Shown here piece by piece: positions 1-8,519 of a stretch of DNA of 64,000 nt. This stretch comes from Brevundimonas sp. SORGH_AS_0993 (lineage in GTDB: Bacteria; Pseudomonadota; Alphaproteobacteria; Caulobacterales; Caulobacteraceae). Under the pieces are notes generated by a model that ran no database searches, was not told the DNA's origin, and saw only the letters and a program-made list of their open reading frames with translations. The DNA lies in the NCBI RefSeq assembly GCF_030818545.1, contig NZ_JAUTAH010000001.1:1617001-1681000 (forward strand), in the 5' to 3' direction. Position 1 is the first letter of the stretch, and each line of letters starts with the position of its first letter. The position numbers and the translations under genes are program-made.

Positions 1-717
1 CGCCACGTCGGCCGGAGGCGCCTGATCGGTGACGAACAGGTCGATCTGGTCCCAGCCCGCCGCCTGTACCCGTCCCGCCGCCTGAAACTTCGTCGCATCC
101 GTCACGCAGACCCGCCGACGGGCGATCGGCAGAACGGCCCGCGCGTAGTCGGCCTCCGCCGGTTCGTGATCCAGAAAGCCGCGCGCCGCATCGACCGCGA
201 CGAAGGAGAAGATCGCGAGGTCGGGCACGAACCGACGCACAAAGGCGATGGCGTCCGCATCGAAGACCGCTCGATAGGTGGCGTCGACCGCCCCGCCCGA
301 CAGGAAAACCCTTGCGTCGGATCCCGCGCAGAACTCGCCCGCGATTTCCAGACTGTTGGTCACGACGATCAAGTCGCGCACGCCCACGACTTCCTGCGCC
401 AGCCAGAAGGCGGTTGTGGAGCTGTCGAACAGCACGGTCATGCCGGGTTCGATCAGGCACGCCGCCCGAGCGGCGATCCGGCGCTTGGCGTCGGCCTGTA
501 TGTTCAGTCTTTGTCGCCAGGGCGCCTCGGCGCGTCGGTCGGGCAGGCGAACGCCGCCGTGGACCTTGCGGACCGCACCGTCGCGTTCGAGCCGACGGAT
601 GTCGCGCCTAACGGTTTCTTCGGAAACCCCGAAAGTCTCGGCTAGCTCCGCGATCCCGCAAGACCCCTGCGCCTGCAACAGTGTGATGATGCCGTCGAGA
701 CGAATGGCTTGGTTCAT
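1..717 (-). CDS. DeoR-family transcriptional regulator (3' end cut by window edge)
   Basis: The minus-strand frame is open from an ATG at 717 to base 1 (239 codons, no stop reached), so the C-terminus lies outside the window. The N-terminal ~60 residues form a winged helix-turn-helix with the DeoR signature SEETVRRDIRRLERDG followed by KVHGG. A DeoRC sensor domain follows, including LFDSSTTAFWLA, the region that in this family contacts a sugar phosphate. GGGAG lies about 9 nt upstream of the ATG at 717; another ATG at 723 is possible but too close to the Shine-Dalgarno sequence. The gene diverges from the truncated TBDR gene across about 180 bp, so it probably represses that promoter. Family assignment is firm; the effector is unknown. 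Confidence 0.88.
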   Translation of the reverse strand, partial: MNQAIRLDGIITLLQAQGSCGIAELAETFGVSEETVRRDIRRLERDGAVRKVHGGVRLPDRRAEAPWRQRLNIQADAKRRIAARAACLIEPGMTVLFDSSTTAFWLAQEVVGVRDLIVVTNSLEIAGEFCAGSDARVFLSGGAVDATYRAVFDADAIAFVRRFVPDLAIFSFVAVDAARGFLDHEPAEADYARAVLPIARRRVCVTDATKFQAAGRVQAAGWDQIDLFVTDQAPPADVA

Positions 718-897
718 CGGCATGATCTCCCTGAACCGTTCTTAGAATGCACGCACGCGCGTCGCAAATGACCGTTTCTTCTCGCCGATGCATCAACTCG
801 AACAAAATACCACAAAAGGTCACATGGACGTCACGGCGGCGGCTTAGAGGCCGAAATCAGACGGACGGGGCCGTCGCTTCATTTTCGGGATACAGTC
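718..897. promoter_or_regulatory. Divergent intergenic region with direct ACAAAA repeats
   Basis: About 180 bp separate the DeoR gene from the TBDR gene. Two direct ACAAAA hexamers at 802-807 and 812-817 are spaced one helical turn apart. DeoR proteins often bind direct repeats, so this could be an operator. No convincing -35/-10 pair was recognised. Confidence 0.3.
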
Positions 898-2112
898 ATG
901 AGACATTCGATCAGCCGCGTCCGCATGGGCGCGCTCTTGGGCGGCGTCGCGCTCGCTGTCCTGCCGGCTCAGGCTTTGGCGCAATCCGCCGTGCCCGAAC
1001 GGGCGACGGAAGCGGCCACGGAGGTCGAGGCCATCATCGTGACGGGCGCGCGCAACGCCACCCGCCGCGCCGAGACCGAGCAACACCGCGCCGACATCGT
1101 CTCGGAAGTCGTGTCCGCCGACGAGCTGTTGACCATTCCGTCCACCAGCGTCGCCGCCGCCCTGAAGCGCCTTCCGGGCGTCAGCACGGTGAATGATCGC
1201 GGCACGGGCGACGCCCGCTATGTGACCATCCGCGGCCTGGACGGCGCGCTCAACGTCTACACGCTGAACGGCGTCCGCCTGGCGACCTCGAACCGCGGCG
1301 ATCGCGCCGTGGCGCTGGACCTGTTGCCGCCGGACGGACTGGATACGGTTCGCGTGGTCAAGAGCGTGACGCCCGACCTGGACGGCGATGCGGTGGGCGG
1401 CACGATCGACTTCCGCCTGCCCAGCCCGTTCGACTTCAACGAACGGCTCGCCAGCCTGTCCGTCCGCGCCAGCCGCGAGAACATCGCCGACAAGACCGCC
1501 ACCGATCTGACCGGCGCCTTTTCCACCTTCCTGAACGCGAATGAGACCCTGGGTCTTTACGGCGTGGTCTTCCACACGAAGCGGACCATCACGGGCGAGC
1601 GTAACGAGAACATCAGCTACAACACCAGCTGGCGTCCCGACGGCGCCCTGCCGAACAGCGAGGTGGTGCTGCCTGAATCCACCCCGCTTCGTCTGATTTC
1701 CCACGGCCTGGATCGGTTCGTGAACGACATCGACCGCACGGGCGGTAATTTCACCCTCGAATACCGCCCGAACACCAACGACGCCTTCCATCTGCGCGGC
1801 CTGTACGCCCAGTGGAAGAACGCCCAATTGCACGACTACATCGACATCAGGACCAGCCTGGGCAACGCCGGCGCCATCGACGGATTCTCGTCGTTGATGG
1901 GCGCCGAGGTCAAGCAGGAGGACAACCGCCTGGGCGTGCTGGATCTGGGCGGTCGCAACGTGCGGGGAGCCTTCGCCCTAGACTACGACATCGCCTACAC
2001 CTACGGCCGTACCGAGACGCCGAACCAATGGTATATGGAGTTCGTCACGGGCGACAGTCTGCCGATCTTCGGCACGCCGATCCGTTACACGATCGGCGCG
2101 CACAGCACCTGA
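898..2112 (+). pseudogene. TonB-dependent receptor, barrel-truncated remnant
   Basis: The frame starts with a signal peptide (MRHSISRVRMGALLGG... to AQALAQS) and a complete TBDR plug domain. The plug has a TonB-box-like VEAIIVTG near residues 42-49, then TIRGLDGALNVYTLNGVRL and the DAVGGTIDF turn. Only the first strands of the beta-barrel follow before a stop at residue 404, whereas intact family members are about 700-1000 residues. No other frame downstream continues the barrel before the terminator at 2228. The sequence after the stop instead resembles the end of a different gene. An outer-membrane receptor without most of its barrel should not transport, so this is read as a deletion remnant. 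It diverges from the DeoR gene. Confidence 0.75.
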
Positions 2113-2213
2113 AAGCGACGTGGTCTCTTCAGGAGAACGCGGGCCGCTATGACCTCTGGATTCTGGGTCCTGTCGACTTCCACGCCAGCTTCGTCGGCGT
2201 CGCCTCTGCCTAG
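2095..2213 (+). pseudogene. Fragment resembling a phospholipase C C-terminal domain
   Basis: In a frame different from the TBDR remnant, codons from about 2095 to the TAG ending at 2213 encode ATWSLQENAGRYDLW followed by ILGPVDFHASFVG. This pattern (W-x-L, G-R-Y-D-L, G-P-x-x-F, F-x-G) recalls the DUF756 module repeated at the C-terminus of phosphocholine-specific bacterial phospholipase C (usual form GGRYDLSVHGPNGFLREF). It lacks any start of its own and abuts the broken barrel, which suggests a deletion fused the 5' part of the receptor gene to the 3' end of a neighbouring phospholipase gene. The match is from memory of the family motif and the fragment is short. Confidence 0.4.
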
Positions 2214-2227
2214 ACGCGCCTGAAGGC

Positions 2228-2256
2228 GCCCCCGCTGCACGACAGCGGGGGCTTTA
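2228..2256 (+). terminator. Rho-independent terminator
   Basis: A 9-bp perfect stem (GCCCCCGCT at 2228-2236, AGCGGGGGC at 2244-2252) with a 7-nt loop is followed by TTTAG. It lies between the plus-strand remnant and the end of the convergent TBDR gene. Confidence 0.75.
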
Positions 2257-2263
2257 GCCGCAG

Positions 2264-4921
2264 TCAGTAGCGGAACAGAGCGCCGACATAGAAGGCGCGG
2301 CCGTTATCCAGCTCCTCGCGGAGCAGCCCGAAATCCGGGCCGAACATACGTTGGCGCCGCGTATTCGTCAGGTTCTTGGCCTGGGCCACCACGGTCAGGT
2401 TGGGGGTGATCCGGTAGCGGGCCTGGGCGTCGAAGCGGTCGTTGGCCTTGACGATCCGGTCCTGCGTCGGATCGCTGTTGGACACGGAGTAGAGCATGTC
2501 GCCGACATGGTTCCAGGCGCCCTGAAGTGTCAGGGCGCCGAAATTGTAGAAGAGTTTGACGTTGCCGATGACGTCGGAACTCTCGAACAGGCTCGGAAGG
2601 CGACGCTCGGTAAAGTCGCCCATCGTCACGCTGGGCGGAACGGCGTCCAGCAGGGTCAGGTTGGCCGAAGCGCCCAAGCCCGCCAGCGCCCCAGGCAGGA
2701 AGTCCATCCGTCCCACGACCAGGTTCAACTCCAGCCCACGCACCTGGAAATCGCCAGCATTGACGGGCCTGATCCGCGTGACGGACTCAAGCGCTCCGTT
2801 GTACATCTCGTCGGCGGTGGTTCTCAGCGTCAGGATTTCGTCGGCGATCCTTTTCTGGAACGCGCCCACCGACATCATGACGTCGCGCCCGCCGTAGTAT
2901 TCTAGACTGAGGTCCAGATTGTCGGAACGCCTGGGCTTCAGGTTCGGATTGCCGCCCCGAATGGTGAAGTCGCCGTCGGTGTTGACCGAGACAGTCTCAC
3001 GCGCCGCCAGATCGTCGTAGTCGGGTCGTCCGATGGTTCGGCTGGCGGCCGCGCGCAGTTTCAGCCTGTCGGTCAGGTCGTAATTCGCCTGAAGCGACGG
3101 CAGCCAATCGTCATACTGCGACGTCTGCGCGCCATAGACATAGGCGGAACCGACCAAGGCGGCCGATCCGGTTTCAAGGCGCGTTCGTTCGAAGCGCAGC
3201 CCGCCCAGAATCGTCAACCGATCGGTCGCGAACCGCGCCAGGGCATAGCCCGCGTCTATGTCCTCCTTCACGTCGTAGTCGGAGGAGATACTGTTCGCCG
3301 TATTGGTCGTGGTCGCCGAGAATCCGGCCTGATTGACCTCGAAGAAGCTCTGCGCCAAGCCCGGATCGACGATCAGCATCCGTGTGCCTCGTCCGTTATA
3401 GGGCGCATAGTCCGACAGCCGCCCGACCGCCGACAAACGATAGTCGCTGGCTGACAACGGGCGGTAGTTGTCCACCTGCCGATCATAAGCCCGCTCCAGA
3501 CGACGCGCGTAACCGCCCAGTTGAGCCCCCCATCCCCGATCCTGAGACTCGACGTTGAAGCCCCAGTCCAGATTGGCCGTCCGGGCCTTCTCGCGAGAAT
3601 CGTCCAGGGCCGTGCCGTATTCGAACTGGCGATAGTTTGCGGGAGACAGAAGGAAACCGGGATTCGCCGGCGCGAAATAGGGAAAGTCGCCCTTGGACAC
3701 CTCGTAGGTGAAGGCGAGATTGGGCGTGTTGGCGATGCGATAGGTCGCCAACCGCGTATCCTGGCGATAGGAGGCGACGGCCGTGTTCACGCCGAAATCC
3801 AGAAACTGGCGCGGACCCGGCGTCCAGCGCGCACGGAAATCGACGTAGTGGATGCCCCGATCCTGATAATATTCGGACAGATCGACCTGGGCGTTGGCCG
3901 AGGCGACCGAGCCGCCGGTGGCGGTGATCGATGTCGCAACGGGATTGCCGTTGGCGACCAGGATGTTGGACTGGCGATCCTCGTCGTTCGTATGGCTGAA
4001 GTCGGCCGCCGTCAGTCGGGCCTCCAGCGGGCCATGCCGATACTCCAGCTTGCCGAAGACGCCCTTGCGTTCGCGCACATTGTCATAGGCCAGCCAGCGG
4101 CGACGCTGCGGCGAGACGTCGGCGTCGGCCAGACCGGGATCCCCGGCGGCCAGGCGCGCATGCGTCGTCGGATCGAAGAAGCTGTAGTTGTCGACCGCCG
4201 AGTTCAACGAGGACGAGTCGCGCACATAGCGGCTGGCCGACACCACGAAACCGAAACGTCTGTCCGGGCCGAAGGTGTCGGACACGACGAACTCGCCCTG
4301 TCCTGACAGGCCGCTGCGGGCGAAGTTGCGCTCATTGCCCCAATGGCCCAGATCGACGCGCCCAGCCACGAACCGACGGCCCCGACCGTCGAAGGCGCTG
4401 CGCGTCACCAGATTGGCGACGCCGCCGATGGCGTTGCCGTTCATCGCCGCCGTCACCGACTTGGCCACGTCCACCCGGCGCGCCAGGGACGAGGGAATGA
4501 CGTCTAGCGACACGTTGCGGCGCCCAATCTCATTGGCTGGCAGGGCCACTCCGTCCACTTCCACCAGATTGTAGTCGGCGTTCAATCCACGGATCGACAA
4601 GAATTGCGCCTCCCCGCGATCGTTGTTTTGAACCGTGGACACGCCGGGCGCGCGCTCCAGCGCCTCGCCTAAACCGAAGTCGGGCAGGCTGCCGATCTCG
4701 TCCGCACTGATGGAGTCCTGGATAATCGCGGCCTCGCGCTTGGCCGCGATCTCGTTGCGGGCCTGAAGGCGGGCGCCGGTGACGACCACCTCGTCCAGTT
4801 GGGCGGGCTGCCCCCCCGTCCGGAGGGGCGCTGGAAGAGCGGTCTGGGCGGCGGCGGGTGTGGCGACGAACAGGGTCGTGGCCAGACAGACGGAGCGGAA
4901 GGAGAACTGACGACGAGACAT
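2264..4921 (-). CDS. TonB-dependent receptor (full length)
   Basis: This is an outer-membrane TBDR of about 885 residues, a normal length. It has a cleavable signal peptide (MSRRQFSFRSV... to ATPAAAQ), a TonB-box-like LDEVVVTGARL near residues 42-52, and a plug domain with APGVSTVQNNDRGEAQFLSI, RGLNADYNLVEVDGVALP and NAIGGVANLVTR. A long barrel ends in the aromatic residue Tyr (GALFRY), as expected for BAM-dependent insertion. The ATG at 4921 is preferred over the GTG at 4927 because AGAGGTGG sits just upstream of it. It diverges from the secreted propeller-like gene and the ROK regulator. The substrate is unknown; a carbohydrate is plausible from context. Confidence 0.93.
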   Translation of the reverse strand: MSRRQFSFRSVCLATTLFVATPAAAQTALPAPLRTGGQPAQLDEVVVTGARLQARNEIAAKREAAIIQDSISADEIGSLPDFGLGEALERAPGVSTVQNNDRGEAQFLSIRGLNADYNLVEVDGVALPANEIGRRNVSLDVIPSSLARRVDVAKSVTAAMNGNAIGGVANLVTRSAFDGRGRRFVAGRVDLGHWGNERNFARSGLSGQGEFVVSDTFGPDRRFGFVVSASRYVRDSSSLNSAVDNYSFFDPTTHARLAAGDPGLADADVSPQRRRWLAYDNVRERKGVFGKLEYRHGPLEARLTAADFSHTNDEDRQSNILVANGNPVATSITATGGSVASANAQVDLSEYYQDRGIHYVDFRARWTPGPRQFLDFGVNTAVASYRQDTRLATYRIANTPNLAFTYEVSKGDFPYFAPANPGFLLSPANYRQFEYGTALDDSREKARTANLDWGFNVESQDRGWGAQLGGYARRLERAYDRQVDNYRPLSASDYRLSAVGRLSDYAPYNGRGTRMLIVDPGLAQSFFEVNQAGFSATTTNTANSISSDYDVKEDIDAGYALARFATDRLTILGGLRFERTRLETGSAALVGSAYVYGAQTSQYDDWLPSLQANYDLTDRLKLRAAASRTIGRPDYDDLAARETVSVNTDGDFTIRGGNPNLKPRRSDNLDLSLEYYGGRDVMMSVGAFQKRIADEILTLRTTADEMYNGALESVTRIRPVNAGDFQVRGLELNLVVGRMDFLPGALAGLGASANLTLLDAVPPSVTMGDFTERRLPSLFESSDVIGNVKLFYNFGALTLQGAWNHVGDMLYSVSNSDPTQDRIVKANDRFDAQARYRITPNLTVVAQAKNLTNTRRQRMFGPDFGLLREELDNGRAFYVGALFRY

Positions 4922-4927
4922 GACCAC

Positions 4928-5043
4928 CTCTGAAAAGAACCCCTTTGGGGGCGCAAAAACTTCAGGCGGCTATTTACTCACCCATGGTGAGATAATTGTG
5001 ACATACGGATCGGTTAGAGGGTTTTCCATCCTAGGAGTTCTCG
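4928..5043. promoter_or_regulatory. Divergent promoter region with a 15-bp palindrome
   Basis: The short divergent region contains CTCACC-CAT-GGTGAG at 4977-4991, a perfect 6-bp inverted repeat around a 3-bp centre. It lies midway between the TBDR gene and the plus-strand gene. A ROK regulator is encoded two genes away, so this is a candidate operator; there is no direct evidence of binding. TAGGAG just before 5044 is the ribosome binding site of the next gene. Confidence 0.4.
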
Positions 5044-5916
5044 ATGATCCTTCCGCTTCTCGCAGCCTTGTCCGTCTCCTCTTCCGCCGCGCCTGCCTTG
5101 CTGGCGTGCGGCGACGACGAAGTCAGGCGCTATCAACTGACCGCCGACGGCGCCCGGGAAACCTGGCGCTGGGAGGCGTCCACGGCGGCCGATCTGCCGG
5201 CCGACTATCGCGCGGCGCTTCTCGAAAGGATCGACGAGTGCAAGCCGGTCGGCGGCGACCGGATCCTGGTCACGGCCTCGACCGGCGGCGTCGTTCTTCT
5301 GGACGCGACGTCCGGCGCCGTTCTGTTCCGAACCAACGCCCCCATGGCCCATTCGGCGACCCTCCTGCCGAACGATCGGGTCGCCGTGGCCCTGTCCATC
5401 CATGAACAAGGCGACCGCCTCGACGTCTATGATCTCGCCGACGGGGACAATCCCGTCATCACCCTGCCCCTGCCTTCGGGCCACGGCGCGGTTTGGGATC
5501 CGGATCGCCGGGCGCTGTTCGTCCTGTCGCACGATCTGGTGCAGGTCTTCGCCCTGGCGGACTGGGACGGCCCCGCGCCCCGGCTTCGGGAAACGCAGCG
5601 ATGGACCCTGCCCGGCGAACGCGACGGCCATGATCTTTCGCGCGCGGCGGACGGATCTGGCTATGTGGTCACGACCAACGACGGCGCCTGGCGCCTTGAT
5701 CCCGATAGTGGAAGCTTCACGCCGCTGGAACCGCTGAATCCGGCGCTGCAGGTCAAGGCTGTCGACATCGACGCCGCCGGCCGACTGGCCTGGGTCAAGG
5801 CCGAGGAGCGCTGGTGGGCGTTCGGCTTCTTCGTCCGTCAGGACGGTCGCGTTCTGCGCGTCCCGACCGGCGACCTGCATCTCTACAAGGTGCGTTGGCT
5901 ACGTCCAACGGAGTGA
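5044..5916 (+). CDS. Secreted beta-propeller-like protein, possibly DUF6528
   Basis: The 290-residue product begins with a signal peptide (MILPLLAALSVSSSAAPALLA) followed by CGDDEVRRYQL. The body shows repeated beta-strand blades of the form DRILVTASTGGVVLLDATSG, DRLDVYDLADGDN and GHGAVWDPDRRALFVLS, typical of a small propeller. I associate this style of protein with the DUF6528 group but cannot confirm it. The ATG at 5044 has a good TAGGAG site. It lies 33 bp upstream of the ROK regulator in the same direction and diverges from the TBDR gene, so it may be a periplasmic or surface partner of that receptor. No catalytic motif was recognised. Confidence 0.6.
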   Translation: MILPLLAALSVSSSAAPALLACGDDEVRRYQLTADGARETWRWEASTAADLPADYRAALLERIDECKPVGGDRILVTASTGGVVLLDATSGAVLFRTNAPMAHSATLLPNDRVAVALSIHEQGDRLDVYDLADGDNPVITLPLPSGHGAVWDPDRRALFVLSHDLVQVFALADWDGPAPRLRETQRWTLPGERDGHDLSRAADGSGYVVTTNDGAWRLDPDSGSFTPLEPLNPALQVKAVDIDAAGRLAWVKAEERWWAFGFFVRQDGRVLRVPTGDLHLYKVRWLRPTE

Positions 5917-5949
5917 GTTTGCGACAGGACGCCGCCCTGTCCTGACGCT

Positions 5950-7242
5950 ATGATCCAAAGGATGGGAGTCGGTTACGGAAGATTCGCGCCGCAGTTCTTG
6001 CGGGACGACGGCGTGCGCACGGCGACGACCAACGAACGCGCGATCCTGTCCGCGCTGCGACGGGGCGGCCCCAAGACCCGGGCCCAGCTGTCACGCGCCC
6101 TGGACCTGACCGAACAGTCGATCACCCGGCTGATCGAACCGCTGGTGCGGCGCGGCCTGGTGGTGGAGGACCGCCCCGTCGTCTCCGGTCGGGGCAAGCC
6201 AGGAGCGCCGCTTCGGCTCGACGCCCGCGCCGCCCATGCGGTGGGCGTTTCGGTCATGACCGACGCGGTGGCGGCGGCGATCATGGATCTGAGCGGGGCG
6301 GTTCTGGCCCGGCGCGAAATCCGGTTGCAAGACACCGCGCCGCCCTCCGCCTTTCGCAAGATACTGGCCCTCGCCCAGGCCTTGGAGAACGAAGTTGGAG
6401 CGGCGCCCGAACGCCGGCTCGGCTTCGGCGTGGCCGTGACCGGCTATTTCGTCGGCGACGGCGCCCAGGTGAACCCGCCGCCCGGCCTGGACGCCTGGGC
6501 GCTGTCGCCGCTGGATCGCCTGCTCTCGGACGCCTTCGCCGGACCTGTGTGGATCGAGAACGACGGCGCCGCCGCCGCGATTGGCGAAGCCATGATCGGG
6601 GCGGGACTGCGCTATGACAGCCTGGCTTATCTTTACTTCTCGGCCGGCTTCGGCGGCGGCGTCATCCTGAACGGCGAACCGATGCGCGGCGTGAACGGCA
6701 ACGCCGGCGAGTTCGCCTCGATCCTGCCGTCCGACTGGTTCCAGCCCAACCTGACCCAGCTTTTGCGGATGATTCAGGAGCCGGGCGGCGGTCCCGCCAC
6801 GATCGCGGAGATGCTGGCCGCCTTTCCGAGCGACAGCCCTGCGGTCGCCCGCTGGGTGGCCGCCGCCGTACCTTCCCTGAACCTAATTGTTTCGGCCATA
6901 TCGGGCGTTCTGGATACCCAGGCCATTGTCCTGGGGGGGCGTCTGCCGACGCCACTGGCCGAAGCTTTGGCGTCCCGTCTGTCTTTTACCAACCCCGAAC
7001 GCCGCGGGACGTCGTCGCCCGGTGCCAACGATCATGGCCTCGCCTATAGCCGGCGACGTCTCCGCCATCGGGGCGGCCGCCCTGCCGCTGCGCGCCGCCT
7101 TTTTCTGACCAGCGCTGAGCGGATTACGCCGTCCTTTTGCCTCAATATGGATTGCGTCGCAGTTGACCTTGAGCGGCTGGGCCATAAGGCCAGCGACTTT
7201 CCACACGGCATCATCTTCCCTCGCAGCTTGTCGCTCGATTAA
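5950..7242 (+). CDS. ROK-family transcriptional regulator, probable C-terminal frameshift
   Basis: The N-terminal winged helix (TRAQLSRALDLTEQSITRLI) and the ROK core (GFGVAVTGYFVG, WIENDGAAAAIGEA, FGGGVILNGE, IVLGGRLPTPLAEALASRL) identify a ROK repressor. The zinc-binding stretch of sugar-kinase ROKs (GEFGH... Cys cluster) is absent: the sequence reads GEFASILPSDW. After about residue 350 the frame becomes Arg-rich and unlike ROK. The next frame supplies a sensible ending, PVPTIMASPIAGDVSAIGAA, stopping at 7108, if one G is removed from the GGG at 7006-7008. The intact gene would therefore be 5950-7108, about 386 residues. It is similar to the second ROK regulator at 11380 and probably controls the adjacent TBDR. 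Confidence 0.85.
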   Translation: MIQRMGVGYGRFAPQFLRDDGVRTATTNERAILSALRRGGPKTRAQLSRALDLTEQSITRLIEPLVRRGLVVEDRPVVSGRGKPGAPLRLDARAAHAVGVSVMTDAVAAAIMDLSGAVLARREIRLQDTAPPSAFRKILALAQALENEVGAAPERRLGFGVAVTGYFVGDGAQVNPPPGLDAWALSPLDRLLSDAFAGPVWIENDGAAAAIGEAMIGAGLRYDSLAYLYFSAGFGGGVILNGEPMRGVNGNAGEFASILPSDWFQPNLTQLLRMIQEPGGGPATIAEMLAAFPSDSPAVARWVAAAVPSLNLIVSAISGVLDTQAIVLGGRLPTPLAEALASRLSFTNPERRGTSSPGANDHGLAYSRRRLRHRGGRPAAARRLFLTSAERITPSFCLNMDCVAVDLERLGHKASDFPHGIIFPRSLSLD

Positions 7243-7379
7243 GTCCTTGGTGGCGAAACTTTTGGAAAAGTACGTCGCTCACCCTGCGATAGCGATCACT
7301 GTCGGCTGCTAATCGCCGCCACCGTCAGGGCGTAGAGCCGACTTGCGATGACGTGCTGCGGACGGGCCGGCAGCCCTGC

Positions 7380-8519
7380 TTATCGGTCCAGCGCCGGTTC
7401 GATTTGTTGCGCGGATACCGATGGAGCGCTGGCTGGAGCGGCGGTCGGAGACAGCAGCAGGCCGCTGTCTGTCGCATAATAAAAGGCCTCCACTATCTCG
7501 CCCGTCGTCACCGTCAGCACGCCGTTTGTCATATCGTCGGCGACGGTGATGCGCTGTTCGTCCACGCCGGGACAGATGACGACCGCGCCATCGGCGAAAC
7601 CTCCCGCCGCGACGGGACGGATCAGGCAGGTGCGTCCGCAGCCGTCGCCGATCTCCAGCCAGCCGCGTTCTGTGATCCGGTGCGTGTAGGCGGTCGCACC
7701 GTCCGGCGCGATCGTGGCGAAGGTTTCGCCGCGACCGAACCGCCGATCGGGCGCGCCAAGCCCCTTTACCCCCACCACGTTGTACGACAGCAGCCCATCG
7801 TCATCGATATAGTAATGGCCGATCTGCGTGCCGGTATTGTCCGGCCAGCGCAGGTGCATGTGAACATGCGGCGGCGCATCGACATGGCCGTGCGGGGCGT
7901 TGGTGTCGAAGCCCATGATCTGAATGACGCCCCAATTTCGTCGCGTCGCCTCCTCGCCCAGCCCCAGCGTCCGGACGACCTGGCGCTGCGCGAATTCCAG
8001 CACATTGGCGGCGCGCCGTTGCCGGTCGGGAAAAGCGCCGGCGGCATAGGCGCCGGCGCGCCGGGCCGGGTCGGCGTGCTCGAAGCGCAGCACCATGCCC
8101 GGCTCGACGATATGGGTCGCCACCTCAGCCGCGGTGATCGCGTCCTGTGCAAGCGGCGGGAGCGCCACGACGATATGGTCGCCGTTCTCCCGCAAGGCCA
8201 CTTCCCCGGCCTCCAGCAGCACCCGACGAACCGTCCCCGAACGCGCCTCGAACGCGAGTTCGATGGTGCGTCGGCGCGGCACGTCGAGCGCGATCACCGT
8301 CTCTCGTGCATTGTCGGCATTGAACAGCGGTTCGTCGACGACGCGACAAACCTTGCAGGACGTCGGATCGAAGCGGACAGGTGGGGTCTGCGCGCCGTCG
8401 CGCTTCACGAATTTCAGGACGATCCGCACCTCGTCGCGATGGTCGATCCCCGCCGCCATAACGGCGGCGGGGACAAGGGCGAGCGCGGCGGAGACGGCCA
8501 CGACAAGCCGCCTCACCAT
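7380..8519 (-). CDS. Secreted His-rich protein of unknown function, coupled to a TBDR
   Basis: I do not recognise the family. The 379-residue product has a signal peptide (MVRRLVVAVSAALALVPAAVMAAG) and a striking HGHVDAPPHVHMHLRW segment (His 210, 212, 218, 220 and 222), which looks like a metal-binding, cupin-like site. It also has Cys pairs CKVC (55/58) and CGRTC. The ATG at 8519 is chosen because it overlaps the TBDR stop in ATGGTGA, a translational-coupling arrangement; an ATG at 8531 lies inside the TBDR gene and would spoil the signal peptide. Co-expression with the receptor suggests a periplasmic or surface enzyme or binding protein acting on the imported ligand. Confidence 0.8.
   Translation of the reverse strand: MVRRLVVAVSAALALVPAAVMAAGIDHRDEVRIVLKFVKRDGAQTPPVRFDPTSCKVCRVVDEPLFNADNARETVIALDVPRRRTIELAFEARSGTVRRVLLEAGEVALRENGDHIVVALPPLAQDAITAAEVATHIVEPGMVLRFEHADPARRAGAYAAGAFPDRQRRAANVLEFAQRQVVRTLGLGEEATRRNWGVIQIMGFDTNAPHGHVDAPPHVHMHLRWPDNTGTQIGHYYIDDDGLLSYNVVGVKGLGAPDRRFGRGETFATIAPDGATAYTHRITERGWLEIGDGCGRTCLIRPVAAGGFADGAVVICPGVDEQRITVADDMTNGVLTVTTGEIVEAFYYATDSGLLLSPTAAPASAPSVSAQQIEPALDR

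Noticed and set aside
7109..7242. Genuine C-terminal extension of the ROK regulator
   Set aside because: Its Arg-rich, Cys-containing sequence has no counterpart in the paralogue, while the adjacent frame gives a natural ending at 7108.
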